Of a stretch of 60,000 bases of DNA, positions 1 to 12,899 are shown piece after piece. The stretch is from Polytrichum commune (taxonomy: Eukaryota; Streptophyta; Polytrichopsida; Polytrichales; Polytrichaceae): the NCBI GenBank assembly GCA_950295325.1, contig OX485808.1, forward strand, positions 23,210,527 to 23,270,526. The letters run 5' to 3'. A program made the translations under genes and the position numbers. How positions within the stretch are numbered: the first letter of the stretch is position 1; every line of letters begins with the position of its first letter. Under the pieces are notes generated by a model. It worked only from the letters and a program-made list of their open reading frames with translations. It was not told the DNA's origin and did no database searches.

Positions 1-27
1 TGTTAAGTGGCTTGTTTTCTTAATCGG

Positions 28-305
28 ACCCCTAGATTTGATCGGTGTGTGGTTCAATGAGGATCAAAGAGAAATCAATAGTGAACATAGTTGGGAGGAC
101 CTATGTATTCAGTTAAGAAATCAACAAACATGCACTTACAATAATCATAACTCCAATCAGGGGAGGCCCAATTTCCAAGCCGGTTCATGTAGATGTTTCA
201 TCGTAGATTTGCTAATGCAACACAAGTTTTTGTTGTGTACATCGAATCGGTAGAAGTTGGAGAACATGGGGGAAAAAAAACGAACCAAATAGCACCCACA
301 TGCCT
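28..305 (+). repeat. Dispersed repeat D, copy 1
   Basis: GTGTGGTTCAATGAGGA, GGACCTATGTATTCAGTTAA, GAAATCAACAAACATGCACT and GGAGAACATGGG match 43810-44180 and partly 35935-36085. Copy 3 carries an extra stretch in the middle. Class unknown; no open frame is shared between copies. Confidence 0.7.
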
Positions 306-2370
306 TATGATAATGTTGAGCGGCTTTGAAGCGATACAAGTTATGATAGTATTCTTATTATTGTGGGCTTAACTTTAGGGCACTCAACACAATTTGAAAA
401 GAAACCCACAAAGTTCAACAATGATGTCAAAAAAAAAGTTTCACGACATTGTTCGTTTCAACAAGTGTGGATCACCATTTGGAATTACACAATGATGTAA
501 CTTCTTATGTAGGTTTATTTGTTGTTACCGTCAAAGTCTTAAATATGATTCCAACAAGCGGTTGGGTTTCTTATGTGTTGTGCTTGTACTAAAGTGTTAT
601 ATCTTCAATAGAAAAAAAAAATTGTTGTGATTGTAACTGTCAACCAGTAAACCACACTAATTGAATTTTATTTTTATTTATTTATTTATTTATTTTGGTT
701 CTTCAGTGGTGACACAACAATGCACAAAGATTTTGCCAACAATTTGGGTCGGGTATCTTGACAAGCAAAATTATGAGTGGAGTCACTACATGTCAAATAC
801 AAAACATGATCCATACAATCAAAGCGATCAAAAGTGAACGGGTGCACTTGAAAGTTAAAGTTTCGCTTTTCAAGATTCAATCCCAAACGGTCAACTTTCT
901 AAAACCCTCTCAAAAGATCGATAGCGGATCCTTGCCAAATTTCACCTTTATCTTGAGCTTACGGTGAAATCCGCATATTCATGGGTTATGGCATGATACC
1001 CAGGTTTTTGGGAAAGTGTAAATCCGAAGTTCGAGCATTTGTCATGTGTCTTTTGAAGAACCCAATATCATCGATGAAATAGCACAACATAAATCCATGA
1101 AGTAATTCACACCAAAATAACATAAACATGTGTACTCCCGAGGGAGGTAGGAGGAAAGTGTTTTGAAACATGAGCAAGGGACCCGTCTTACTAAACCCAA
1201 TAAACAACTTCTTTTAATAAAAAGCCCATGTCACGATGCTCGTGGTTGGCAACCTATGTACTATTTTGGTTGAAGGTGGATCTCGAGTGGAATTGAGAAC
1301 CACGACCTCGGGGGGAGGGAGGGAAGTAAGACACGCTTCTTTCTTAGCCTTTTGTGGGTCGAAGATTGTGCTAGAAATTTAGGGTAGCCTTCAAATCGTG
1401 TAGGTAGAAACACCCACAAAAGTGCGTCACATAATATCTTCTTCCAAACCACGTGGAGTGAATTATATGCACTTTCATTTATTGATCTAGGACCTAGCTA
1501 CCTCGTCGTAGGAATTCAATGCCATGGTTCCGCTAGAGAATTAATGGGATGCACACTAGGTCGGGAGTAGAAAATAATGTACAATTTGCAAATTCTAGCG
1601 AAGGAAGGTTTAATATTTGTGGTGTCTTCATCACTAGGTGCACAACAAAACGTTGACAATCCTCTATTCTCCATGACATGAAGCAAAGAAGAAGACTTAA
1701 AATAACTTATCTTCAAATAACTCACCAACTTAGAACACTCGTGTCATCTTTGCGGATCGAGCTGCTTTGCAAAGTATAACTTGAATTCATCAAGATGACT
1801 CACTGGTTGCGAAGCTTAAATGGTGTTGTCGTTGGTTGTATATCTATGTCATTGTCTAATTGGTTTAAGTGCACATAAATATTGGGTCGGGTTAAGACGG
1901 GGCAGAATGGGTGTGGGTACATGTTCACAATACCTACCATCCTTTGAGGGTGAAAACATCGATTCTTATGTAGAGTCAGGAAATTGTTAAGTTTTAGTTA
2001 CACTAACATCTAAAGTAGGGTAAGATACACCGAAATGCTCAATTGAGGTTGATTCAGTATGAATCAACAATGAAGATATAGGGGCATATTTTTATTGCAA
2101 CCCTTGTTGACAAGTTTCTGGAACCAAGATCCACCGGGCATGACCACCATTGGTCGGATCTCTTCTAGACTTCTGACGGAAAATTCGGTGCAAATATGGC
2201 ACCTTTGTGTTTGTTAAATTGTTTATTTTAAGGTAAAATCTATCCAAATTTTTTTGTTTAGGATTAGAATTAGATTGTATCCATTCAAATCTATCATAGA
2301 ACCTCCCCCTGCCCCATGAAAGCTAAAGGTTGTTTGTTTTCTAACAATTTGTCCAAGTCAAGCCCAACAC
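306..2370. other. Intergenic, no supported gene
   Basis: AT-rich sequence with short chance frames on both strands. Apart from the (TTTA)n run I see no repeat family or motif. Confidence 0.6.
667..696 (+). repeat. (TTTA)n run
   Basis: TTTA units in tandem, no associated feature. Confidence 0.85.
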
Positions 2371-2769
2371 TTGCTTCTTAGTATGGTCAAGACTAATGTA
2401 TTTGGACACAAATGTTGGACTTACCCCTTACCACTTTTCTACGATGCTAAGCCACATGAACACATGAGCATGTTATTCTTCAATTCAAAATGGAACTTCT
2501 TCCGAACCCTGGAAGTGACGATCATAACAAGCTCTAATAATATCCTTTGGGATATGCACATTTCAACTTTGGATAAGAACATGTTCATCATAATCTATCA
2601 TAAAACACAGTCCATGGTTAATTCCAGTCACCTTATTAGTACGTCATCGTACCAGAGGCTGCCCCTATGTTTGCGTGGACCGAATCGGGAGCCACCCACA
2701 CCACTGTCTAATAAATCACTTACGTTTCCTTCTGCAACAACCATTCTTGTGCCTCCTAGCATGTCGTGA
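2371..2769 (+). other. 132-codon open frame, no recognisable family (doubtful gene)
   Basis: No domain, signal peptide or repeat is evident. It stands alone in AT-rich DNA. It is probably chance or part of an eroded transposon. Confidence 0.12.
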
Positions 2770-2779
2770 CCCACTTTTC

Positions 2780-3120
2780 CCAAGAGTTTGGGTCATGTCT
2801 TGCTGAATGAATGTCGTGTGAGCCCAACTCCCACTTCTTATAAAACCCCATCCCACTTGCGCTCCTCCTCATCGAGGCGTAAATAACTTGCCCAAATTGT
2901 TCTTCTTTTTGTCACCAAGCCCGATTAGGGTTTGTTGCTCACCCGGGGAGGCTCCGTGTGGATCGATGGTCCTCCCTCCATAGCCATTGAACGAGTCCCC
3001 AAACCACGAGGGATCTTCCAAATTTGACCTAAAACCCACCTCAAAATAGGCCCCACCCTAGAACCCACATTCCCCAAGGTGGAGCCCCGTTCGGTCTCCA
3101 TTGTTCGCGGGCGACTATCT
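2780..3120 (+). promoter_or_regulatory. Promoter-like block with TATA motif and no downstream gene
   Basis: CTTATAAAACCCCATCCCAC at about 2838 resembles a TATA box. It is followed by a CT-rich, GC-richer leader-like stretch (GCTCCTCCTCATC). No coding sequence follows, so it may be a remnant LTR or transposon promoter, or chance. Confidence 0.25.
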
Positions 3121-3721
3121 TACTTAAAGTGGGCCCGGATTTTAAGATAAAAACGTCGTTCATGGGGTAATGGGGTAATTAATTAAACTAACTCAAGCGT
3201 CGTAAAATGGTACATTTTAAGAGTTAGTTTTGTTTTTAAAACTGACACGGAAGTTGAGGTTAAAGCTGCCACACGATGTTGTTTACTTTAGGGCGTACTT
3301 TCGGTTGGTGAATGTGCTACAATTTTAGGGTTTACTATAAAACTTCTCACTCGCCGTTTTTACTTTCCCCAACAATTTCGGTTGTCTAGCTATTTGGGGC
3401 GAAAGGCGTAGTCCAAGTAAGTTACGGACTTGCCTCATGAAGGTTGGATGCTTATTATGGCGCGATTAAATGTCAAACCCTCCGTTTTGGGGAAGGAATA
3501 ATGGGTCAACTTGAGGCTATTGTAAGAATGTAAGCTGGCACTTAATTAGTGGCTTAATTTGTATCGTGAAGGTGTATATATGTAGCCTACATATATGTGC
3601 CTCTTGTCTAGTGACAACTCCATGCATGGCATTTTAGTGTAAAGTGACAAATAGTGTGAGAGCTCGGAGATGCTAGTAGATGCTAATAGGGAGCGAATTG
3701 GATTTGTGTGGGATATGCTTA

Positions 3722-4237
3722 TAGGGCCTAGGATACACACACACACACACGAGACTGAGAGCCCGTGACCATTACACTTCAAGTGCTCTCATTGGTGGAA
3801 AAGGTAGGGCCGGTCCAAGTTCGCTACTTCACACTACGCTTGGGGGACCAATGGAGTACGTGAATGCAAGGTGGATGTAAAGTCTACATGGATTCCTACA
3901 TGGCATCGAATGGATCATGTTCATGGTCACTTGGACTATTTTCAAAAACTGTCTCTTGGAGGTAGGCCTGACACAAAACCAGGAGACCATGGCACTGCGA
4001 ACGTTCACAACCGTTGATTTCTTTTATTTTATCATGTGTGAGGACCCACATGAATAGAAATTCATTGAAATACCAATCGGTTGAGGGCCCGGTCGCATTT
4101 GGCTTCACACTACACTTGAGGGTCCGTGACGACACTACATGATTTTGGAGGTGTGTTGGGACGGCCTTTGGACACTTTCTTTTGGGCCCTCACAATTTCA
4201 TGATCACGGCTCTTTTGGCTCGTGTGTGAAGTGGCCC
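3722..4237 (+). mobile_element. Harbinger/Tourist-like MITE, family H1 copy A
   Basis: Collinear with the 31.6-kb copy (same strand) and with the 57-kb copy (inverted). Shared blocks include TTGGTGGAAAA, GGTCCAAGTTCGCT, TCCTACATGGCATCGAATGG and GGACGGCCTTTGGACACTTT. The right end is GTGTGTGAAGTGGCCC followed by TTA (4238-4240). The left end is altered by a (CA)n expansion, with TTA at 3719-3721. Confidence 0.75.
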
Positions 4238-4240
4238 TTA

Positions 4241-5707
4241 CGGTCAAGTAACTTTGAGTCCCATGTATTTTTCCCATCGACCCAAGTTCAAAAGTGGATG
4301 AGTACCCGTCCACTTGGGTAAAGTTTTGTGAAGGCTACCGGAGGGAGGAGGGTGAAATGGCAAAGGAATCTTACATAACCGGATGATTTTATTTTGAGCG
4401 GAATCAATCCTTAGTTCGAGGTGAAAGACCCATTTTGACATGAACTAACAATAACTTTAAGAGGACATGTTTCTACCACATCCCTGGTAGGTGTTGTGAA
4501 CTAAAATCTAGTGTATTTTGTCTACATAATCCTATTGACCTACAAAATAAAAGTAAATAAATAAATAAAAATGGATAGGCTAAACGGGTGATGCATTTTT
4601 CATAATTATGCACAAATAAAGACTCAAGAGTGGGTTAAATTGGATGGATTTTATTTGAACATTCGAGCAATATTATTACATGTTATTATGAGTTGCATTG
4701 CATTGGGATGTGACTCTTGGAATTACCAATCTTTTGAATGTTTCGGTGTGCTACTTTGACAAAGATGGGTAATTGTTCACAACACCTACCAAGAGGAATG
4801 GCTAACGGGGAGGGTGGAAATGTTTGATTGCTATTGTAGAGCCTATATAATTATTTTTAGATAACTCAAGTCGCAATTGAGGTTGAAAACCCTAAATTAG
4901 TTTAGTAGAATCTAGCAAGGATGAATTAACCACAAACATGTAGGAGATATGCATTCAAAAGACCCCCTTCGCCCACAATGGATAGTTTTGAGTAGCTACA
5001 TCTCTTTTCAAATTCAACGCACACAAGTCACTCACCAAATTACACACTAATTCTTACTCATGCACATTTGGGTGACTCACACTTATGTCTAGGCCACAAT
5101 ACCTTTGAAGGCAATGAGCTTCCCAATACCCTTTTTTTTTATAAATTAGTGTGGCTGATGTAGATAAAATTAATGTGCGCATAATATTTATGATACTCTA
5201 ATGAATTTCTTCCCTTCGTAAGAATAAAACTCGCTAAGTTACATAATTTTTTATCATTATTTTGGTCTCACTATTTCGTAGGTTTAGAAATGAATGTGAC
5301 ACCCAATAATGAAGCCATTTGATCATTACACTAAATCTTGACAATGGTGTACTAGTGGGAAGATTTGAATTACAATTCTACAACCCACAAGTAGGAGTGT
5401 ACCAATGTTGATATGGTGTATAGGTGAATGCATAGTATCGAAGAACTAACATCAACAATAGTATCAAATAACCCTACCCATGGATATCAAAATTGTAACA
5501 CTAGTCAACTATTGCTATTTGATGGACATGTCGAGGTGACCAAAGAATCTTTGTAATACTCACATACTCATTTGGATCATTAACACTCTAAACTATACCA
5601 ATACTAAAAGCGATTTTGCCCAGGTTCGAAGGTTCTTGCCTCATACATAGACCCAAATGGTATCGAAAACAAAAACAAAAAAAACACCATCAACCAACCA
5701 TACCTTG
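4241..5707. other. Intergenic, no supported gene
   Basis: AT-rich. Contains AAATAAATAAATAAA at about 4555 and a T-run at about 5131. Nothing else is recognised. Confidence 0.6.
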
Positions 5708-5900
5708 CTACACTAAACACGTTATTGAGTGTCACTAATCCTAATCGTCTTGCTCAATACTAATTGTAAACCGCGGTATAGTGTCACCAACACTAAATGC
5801 AAACCCCACATCATTTGTCATTCCTTGTAAACAATTCGGGAGATCGTTGATTCACAATACAAAGACCAACAACTATACTAACAACACTCCGTGTGGAAGT
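5708..5900. mobile_element. C2 MITE copy, truncated on the right
   Basis: CTACACTAAACACGTTATTG at left, then AATTGTAAACCGCGG, GTGTCACCAACACTAAATGC and CATTTGTCATTCCTTG, matching the 28-kb copy (inverted). It stops short of a right terminal repeat, just before the E-family element at 5932. Confidence 0.65.
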
Positions 5901-5931
5901 GACGGAGAATTAAAAGGTGTTAGAATCAACG

Positions 5932-6398
5932 AACGGGGAGAACCAACCGCTAGTTACAGATGAGCCGGTTGAGTTTCTCGGGGGGTTCACTCCCTTTTAT
6001 ACTTTGCATACACGTGCGTTTGGGACCTATTTATTGGGGGGGTTATTTACCTTGCAGAAAAGATTATAAGGTGATGGTATTTTACATGTAAACATGTTTC
6101 ATTATTTTAAAATCCCCTATTTTACATGTACATTTTTTACAAAATTTATCTACAATGAATATATTGGACCCTATTTTTTATCGCACGTTGTTCTATGATT
6201 TTCGCTAGTGAACTCCCCGAGTTGAGTTTGAGAAAATTACTAGTCGACGTTCAAGACTCCGGGAAAATCACCCATCGTTCTAGAGGAATCTATGAAATAT
6301 TCCTCGAATTCATAAAGATGCCCACATGTAACTAAACCCGGTTGGACTTGGAAACACTCGGATCTCGACCGTTTAATTTTGCCGCATAATCTCCCCGG
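5932..6398. mobile_element. E-family element (CGGGGA ends, about 220 bp) split by a 244-bp insertion
   Basis: Reverse-complement collinear with 41514-41729. Matching blocks: ends CGGGGAGATT / CGGGGAGAAC, GTGTTTCCA.GT..ACCG, ATTCCTCTAGAACGATGGGT and GAGTCTTGAA. The segment at 5977-6220 is absent from the other copies and is an insertion. Short CGGGGA inverted ends suggest a MITE, class unknown. Confidence 0.7.
5977..6220. mobile_element. 244-bp inverted-repeat insertion with 9-bp target duplication (Mutator-like MITE candidate)
   Basis: Ends CTCGGGGGGTTCAC (5977-5990) and GTGAACTCCCCGA (6208-6220) are inverted repeats with one mismatch. GTTGAGTTT flanks both sides (5968-5976 and 6221-6229). 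The E-family copy at 23.7 kb holds a single uninterrupted GTTGAGTTTGAGAAAT (on the minus strand) and serves as the empty site. A 9-bp duplication is the hallmark of Mutator-type transposition. No coding capacity. Confidence 0.7.
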
Positions 6399-6401
6399 AC
6401 A

Positions 6402-6699
6402 CTACACAAAATACGATATTCAGTGTTTGATTACAGTTAGTGTTGTTACCACCCTACCATGCTCAACACTAATTTTCAATTCTTTGACAATCAGCGTTAG
6501 ACATAACTATGCCGCTACCTTCCCTCCTGCCACCTCCCTTATTACATCATTTTGTTTCATATCCTTACTGACACTGAAATTCAAACATGTAACTTCCACA
6601 TATTACCATAGTTGTTATTTAGTGTTTGAGTTTACATTTAATGTTACTTACTTTCATGGGGTTATTGATATTTAGTGTATGCATTTGTATTTAGTGTAG
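6402..6699. mobile_element. CTACAC-ended MITE, family C4 (about 300 bp), copy 1
   Basis: CTACACAAAATACGATATTC at left and GTATTTAGTGTAG at right. Closely collinear with 24096-24397, including CCACCCTACCATGCTCAACA, TTCTTTGACAATCAG and GGGGTTATTGATATTTAG. Open frames here differ between copies, so they are not genes. Confidence 0.8.
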
Positions 6700-9600
6700 T
6701 TATTGGAGTCCATGCAATAATACCTTGCGAAGTTGGTTTTGGATCCATTGAATGGAGCAGCTATGACGTGGGCCCTTTTTGTCACGTGATGAATTCGGAT
6801 ACTATCATTCCTTCACAATGTGGCTACCTTTTGACAGTGTTTGTCTGTTTCATGATGATCGCGAGATGTCGTAAGTTTGAATTGAAGTTAGGTCATGGCA
6901 CTACAAGGATCACGTGGTCGTCCCATTGGATCATGTCATTGGGTTCAAGAGTTCCAAACCTTCATGGCACTTATTGTCGAAGAAGTGCGGATCCAGAGGC
7001 GTGGTTTGATAACATGGTTCAACTTCCAGGACTCTAAAATCAATCTCATTTCATTGGCGCCTGGCATCATATGTCAAACAAGAGAAACATTGACTGGTTT
7101 TTTTAATAAAAATAAAAAATAAAAAATTCTAGGGTTGTTTATGTTTGTAGATGGGTAGACACGTTCAATTGGATTTGGTGATTGCAATTAGGATTTTGCT
7201 ATCACTTCAAACTAACCCAAGGAAACAAATCATGGTACTAGGTCTCTTTCTTTCTTTTTTGGCACAAATTGAAAATTCAATTGCAGAAAGAACCCATAGT
7301 ACAACGAACCCGGCAGAAACAACACAACCCAAGTGGAAATTAAGAAAAAATGCTCATCTAAGACCCATCCTTCCAAGTAACGAATAAGTTGCTCCGGGTC
7401 ACAATAAGACATTTGACCCCGCAAGTCGAATTGAATTTGTTAAGAATGTCGTGGTAGGCCACGTCCGGGGCTTTTTCCAAGTCCCTAAGCGTCTGTTTCC
7501 ATTCAATCCTCCTGTAATCCTGCAAGGCATCCCAAATGATATCATGGTACTAGGTTTCGTGAGAGACTGAATTAGTGTTTATAAGGATAAGCGTCACATG
7601 GGATTAAGGTTTCTAATAGCAAATTATGGTTTTTTACTCCTTCGTTCCTTCTTAATCATGTTCGATTCACACACTCTTATGGTTTGTTTGTGCTTTCTCT
7701 ATCGTGTGTGGCTCAATCCTATATGTGGAATCCTATCACTCTAGTTCCATTCTCTACTTTAGTCGTGAAGCTCAATAGTTTGGTGAGTAGACAATGGCTC
7801 ATAGTCAAGACAAAGTCCGGGGCGTTGTCTTTGAGTAACTACGTAATTTTTAATTGCCACGAATTATGCTTGCGATAGTCACACAATTACATTCTTTACA
7901 TCAACTTTACAACGATCATGCAAGTCTTCATAAATTATAATCACCCCCTTCATCTTTAGGTTATCCTAGCAACTCAACTCAAGGATCACCCACACATGTT
8001 AACACAAAAGCAATTCATAGACGAGTTATGCGCACAAGCACAGTCAAGTACACAACTCCACTACCCTGCATAGGTTTGAGTGAAAGCAATTCAAAAATAT
8101 ATACTAACCTTGAATTTTGTGAAGGAAAGAAATCATTAACATTTGAAAAACACATTGATCTACAAAGCCAAGCCATTTATGTTGACAAAAAGAATTTCAA
8201 GAAAATCCTTCATATTTTAGAAAACGGTGCAAGTAGTGTGCAAGTAGATATATTGAACACGTAATTGCCTAAAATTTGTTTAAAACATGGTAAAATTAAT
8301 TGATGGTTTTCTATAACTTTTTGTAATGTTGCCCTCAAGTTTATAATGAACTCAAGGAATATGAAGAAAAATCCAAATTCAAAATACTAAGATCATGAAA
8401 TCTACGTCCAAACTATATTTAGTCATCACCTTTTGAATAGTACTTTTAATAAATTTTTGAAGATCTCACCTTGATATTTTGTATTTGAGTAACTAACGCA
8501 AAAATAAAGGGCATCATAAAAAATATATAATTTAAACAATACTTTGCTACTACTTTTAGGCATTTGACCAAAAAAATTATGGTTTTAGTACACCAAAGCA
8601 TTATAATCCCGTATACTTGACCGTGCTTGCTCCCTTATGCTATAATCTTTGTTAAATGCTTTAACATGTTCTGGATAATCAAATCACCTACATTGGTTGT
8701 AGACTTATTCCAACAATGTAAAGACTTCCTTCTTCCAAAGTATTGTCCTTGGCAGCCTAGAGCATGCACATAGTGTCCCTATGCCTCGTCACCCTTGCAT
8801 GTAGACTCGTTGTCTCTTATCACCAAGGTGTAGTAAACCTACCGTGTGCTATATCCTAATTATGGTAATTACCATCCATAATGCCTCTCACTCTCTTGGC
8901 TACCTCTCAACTTGAGTCTTATCTATGGCCTATCAAATCCCTTTAATGACGACTATGCCCATCTCTAGTCGTTTTAGTCTCTTCACTTTCTCATATGCTA
9001 TTTGCCTTCTATCTTTACAAAACTTTGAATTGTTTTTGGTCCATTCAACTGGTCAAGTGCTTACTTTTGTATCTAATAAATTATCCTCCTTGCATTGCCA
9101 TTAGCTTTTGTTCCCTCCCTCTTTCAAGCTTGGGGGGGGGGGGTGCATTCCTCATCACTTGCTTCTCCAAATTAATTCCATGCTCAATGTTTACCAATAG
9201 ACTTATTTAGATTACTTTAAATCTTGAAGAGTCTCTTATCGCATTTCTCTCATCCGAGTTGATTGCCATTCTTGAACTACAATGAATCCTAACCTTTTTG
9301 CGGCTCAACCTTCTTGTCTTACTTCTCCAAGGCTATCGCTAAAGAATTACACCTTCCAATCTAATCATGGCTCTCACAACCTTCTATTTCTCTTTCCCCC
9401 ATTGACATACAAATCATTCTCAATCTATTACAATCTTGTCACTTCTCATGACTAAATTATCATGCTATCTCAACCGACATTGTTTTGCGATGTTCCGCTC
9501 AACTTTCCTCTCTCTTGGCCTATCACCAAGGCTCACTTAATTATGTTCAATTTTGATTATTGCATACATACAAGATCTCTCATACACTTTGAAATACACA

Positions 9601-10435
9601 CAACAACAATCATATGGCCACTTCAAACACATCAAGATAATTGCCATCAAAGCCCTTCATTCCCTCCCAATGTGAGAGTTGTCAAGAAGTTTTAGAGTCT
9701 AAATCACTCGGCTCCTTTAGACCATTTCTCAATCCTTGACCATCTTGGGATTTGTCTGCCATCTACTCATCCGAACTCTCTTTGAGGTGTAGCAATTTCA
9801 TAAGCCTATTGCTTCTACATTGAGACTATGCAAGATATCTATATGAGAATAGCATGACACCAACCTCCCTTTTGTAGAGCCAACATGGAAGAGACATTGA
9901 TTAAGGCTAATAACAATCTTGGAGCAACAATAGCCTTCAAAAATTCACATTTTACATGTTCAAGGATTCAATGTTGGCACTGATGGCAAGAATAATTCCT
10001 CTATTTGGCATCAATGCCCATGTCACGTGCATTATTGCATAATTACCTCTAGGGCCTCATCAAATGTCGTTACTACACCCTAACCTCCATAATGTCACCC
10101 TTTGTAATGTCACTCTCTCTCTCTTATATGCCAAAACCCTAGGAAACGAATGTCCTCAATTTAAATCTCTCTCCTTGTTGTCACATTTTCCTCCCACATA
10201 TCATAAGTTCTAATATTAAGATAATCCACCAAAGAGTTCAAGCCACACACTCGCATGCATGAAGTTGTCACCATTGTCATTATTGCAATGTTGACTTTGT
10301 GTTATTCCATAATGTCACATGCTACGCAAATTCTTTATTATTGCTCATCCGTGTTAGCATTGTAGACCTCCTTACTATCATATGCTTTTTAGTTGCCACA
10401 AGCATGAGGTAAGTTAGAGTGTCCATTGATTATCC
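6700..10435. other. Intergenic, no supported gene
   Basis: Contains a 12-G run at 9132-9143. The + strand from about 8650 to 10430 is C/T-rich, as if it were the complement of purine-rich transcribed DNA, but no frame is conserved. CAATGTTGGCACTGATGGCA at about 9969 vaguely recalls an LTR start, without a partner. Confidence 0.5.
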
Positions 10436-10640
10436 CAATTAGTGTTTGTTATTATTCAGGGTTACGCAATGATATAACTATTTATTGAGAATGTAACATT
10501 TTACCAAGCAAAGTCATTTATGTTCTACGATGTCCGAAAAATATTGAACTTTCGTTAGTAAAAATCAAACTCCTAAGTAAGATATTATTGCACTGCATAA
10601 CTATGAATAGTAGCACGCACGAAGTGGGATAATCAATGTA
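10436..10640. mobile_element. C1 MITE copy, decayed ends
   Basis: GGGTTACGCAATGATATAAC, ACATTTTACCAAGCAAAGTC, TTATGTTCTACGATGTCC and CTTTCGTTAGTAAAA match the 25.8-kb copy and more distantly the 15.8-kb copy. The terminal CTACACTAAAT is eroded. Confidence 0.6.
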
Positions 10641-11571
10641 GTCTCAAATTGGCATAGACTCAAGATGTTTCTTGCAATGGTTGCACACTTCGGATAAGCC
10701 ACCATTTTCCAATCTATGGACATCAAACTCAAGCATCCATCCATGATTTTCATTTGTAGTGATTTATGCGTGCCTAAGCATGTTCCTTCCCTTGAAGGTG
10801 CTTCGTGCTACTTACCACGCAAGGATGATCACTTTGATGTCCACTCATGCAACATTCGATATGGGTGAGTGTGAAATCAACCATATTCCAACTTGCATGT
10901 TATACAACAAGGCAAATTCATTTTCTAATGCGTCCCCCCTTCCCTCTCATAGAAGTTCTCATCAATAGGATGCTTGAAGAGATTGGTAAAAGCTTCATTC
11001 AAGTTGAACATGCATTGACACATGGAATCGTGTCCTTTATTGCATTACGATTGTTACCAAGAAAATCATAATTGAAGCCGTAATATAATTTAACCCTTTG
11101 AAGGTGGTATCCTTGGTCTTTACCTAGTGATTGACCAATCTTTAATTTACATTAGAACTTGATGATTGAGATAGGGAATTATCTCAAGCGAAAGCCACAC
11201 ATGCCCAATAGCGAAGGTTTTCACAAAAGTCATCTCATACCGGAGAGGTGAAACTAGATGTTTTGAAACTTGTGGCGACACTGCATGTGCAAATGAGCTG
11301 CCGTTCTTGTTTAGTTTAGTAACACCTCATCTCAAAGTTGATTACTTTACAAAAAGGACCAAAATATTAAATTTAAACATCTAAGAGCCAATGATGTGCT
11401 TTTATCGGCTCCCAAAATGGTGGTTGTGTTTTCATCCCACCATTTCTGAAGAGTATGGCAGTCTGACAGTATGGTGGGGAACTTTCCCCGTTCCCAACTA
11501 CCAATTTAGATTGGACTAACTTAGGATCTCCAAACTCAACTCCACCTTCAAATCGAATAGTTTTCCACGTG
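10641..11571. other. Intergenic, no supported gene
   Basis: Short frames only (for example 10847-11071). No recognisable domain or repeat. Confidence 0.55.
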
Positions 11572-11574
11572 TAA

Positions 11575-12075
11575 GGGGCGGTTTACACTATGGACCATGA
11601 AGTCGTCCCACGTAAGAGGCCTATTTTGCGTGGGACGACTTCCATGGTCCGAGTTACTAAAATATTAGTTTTCATGGTTCATGGGCCCTTCACTAGGTGT
11701 AAACCGAATGTGGACCAAGAGGAATGACCACACACCAAGAAGTGAAGGTGCTGATTTTTTTAATACATGCCCAAAAAAAACCGGGAAAAAAAATATTAAA
11801 TTTTTTTTTCGGCCAATGGCTGATTTTCAGCCTTACGGCTCCCTTGATTTCCGTTGAGTCGAGCATTTTGCCTCGCCTCAACGGAAAACCCGTTGGACCA
11901 TGGCACATTATCCAAATGGCAGATTTTAGTAGTTTTTGGGGACCTCAAAGTTAGTGGTCATTCTCCTTTTTTCAAGGTAGTGTAAAGCCAAATGGGACCA
12001 AGAGCACTTTACTCTCCAATCACAAATTTTAGAATTTCATGGTCATGGCTCTTGGTCCATAGTGTAAACCGCCCC
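11575..12075. mobile_element. Harbinger-like MITE, 501 bp, family H2 with perfect 23-bp terminal inverted repeats
   Basis: Starts GGGGCGGTTTACACTATGG and ends with the exact reverse complement; the perfect inverted repeat is 23 bp. Flanks are TAA on both sides (11572-11574 and 12076-12078). The body differs from family H1, but the subterminal ATGACCATGAAAT motif is shared with it. Inside, 11594-11660 contains a further inverted pair around GTCGTCCCACG. Non-coding. Confidence 0.85.
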
Positions 12076-12078
12076 TAA

Positions 12079-12899
12079 TATACAACGACACAAACAATTC
12101 TCGTTAAATTGTTGGGAAATTTGTTTCCATGTTTACTAATTTTGATATATGCAACTCAGGATGTAACTTGTGAGGTTCCGTCAAATCATATAAGAAAAGC
12201 ACCTCGCACACCAATTCCAACCTCACGTTAGTGGGAAATTGGATCGCCCTATCGAACCCAAGTGATGCAATGGTAAGATGCTTGTACTTAGCATGGAAAT
12301 TCTTTTCACACTTACCGGAAGTACTTACAATCACTCTAAGTAAGGTAATTGGTATCATGGATGCCGGAAACGAAGGGCTCAATCAATCCTCACCGTCGAT
12401 CGGATGGAGTTGACTAAACTATCCACAAGCTCGGCCACAAAAAAAAGCAACAATAGTGGCCTATATGGAGGTGCATGACCGACCCTTTTATGGGATAGAC
12501 CGAGCCGTCACCCTTTAAATAAACACAAATAGAAGCTAGCATCCAACGAGCTCGGGTGCTTTTAGCCTACTATACTATACTTGTATGTGTTATATATGCC
12601 GCGCATTGCGATAGGTCGCTTGAGCCTTGACGGGTATGTGGGAATCTTTGTAGGAATGTTGCACCTATCTTTCTACTTTATGGTGCTTGTTTTGACCTAT
12701 TTTGGGCTCATCGGTTCCATAGATAACTACTCTAACCGTTGGATCAATCGAGACTTGTATCCTTTTGTTGGCATTTGCAAATTGCACATGTTCTCGTTTT
12801 AAGTCTCACAATCCGATTGGAAATCCAAAAGTTGTAAGAGGCCGATGTAAGTTAAAGATTACAATGATCGTATAGATTGTTGTCTTTGAGGAAAATAGA
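12079..12899. other. Intergenic, no supported gene
   Basis: Short frames on both strands overlap each other. Nothing recognised until the LINE tail. Confidence 0.55.

Noticed and set aside
3730-3751. (CA)n block as an independent microsatellite feature
   Set aside because: It lies inside the left end of the H1 MITE copy A and is better explained as expansion within that terminal repeat.
6675-7037. 120-codon open frame next to a MITE
   Set aside because: It starts inside the C4 MITE and has no domain. The corresponding region beside the second C4 copy is not open.
9968-10030. TGTTGGCACTGATGGCAAG, like a Copia LTR start
   Set aside because: No second LTR, primer-binding site or polyprotein remnant seen nearby.
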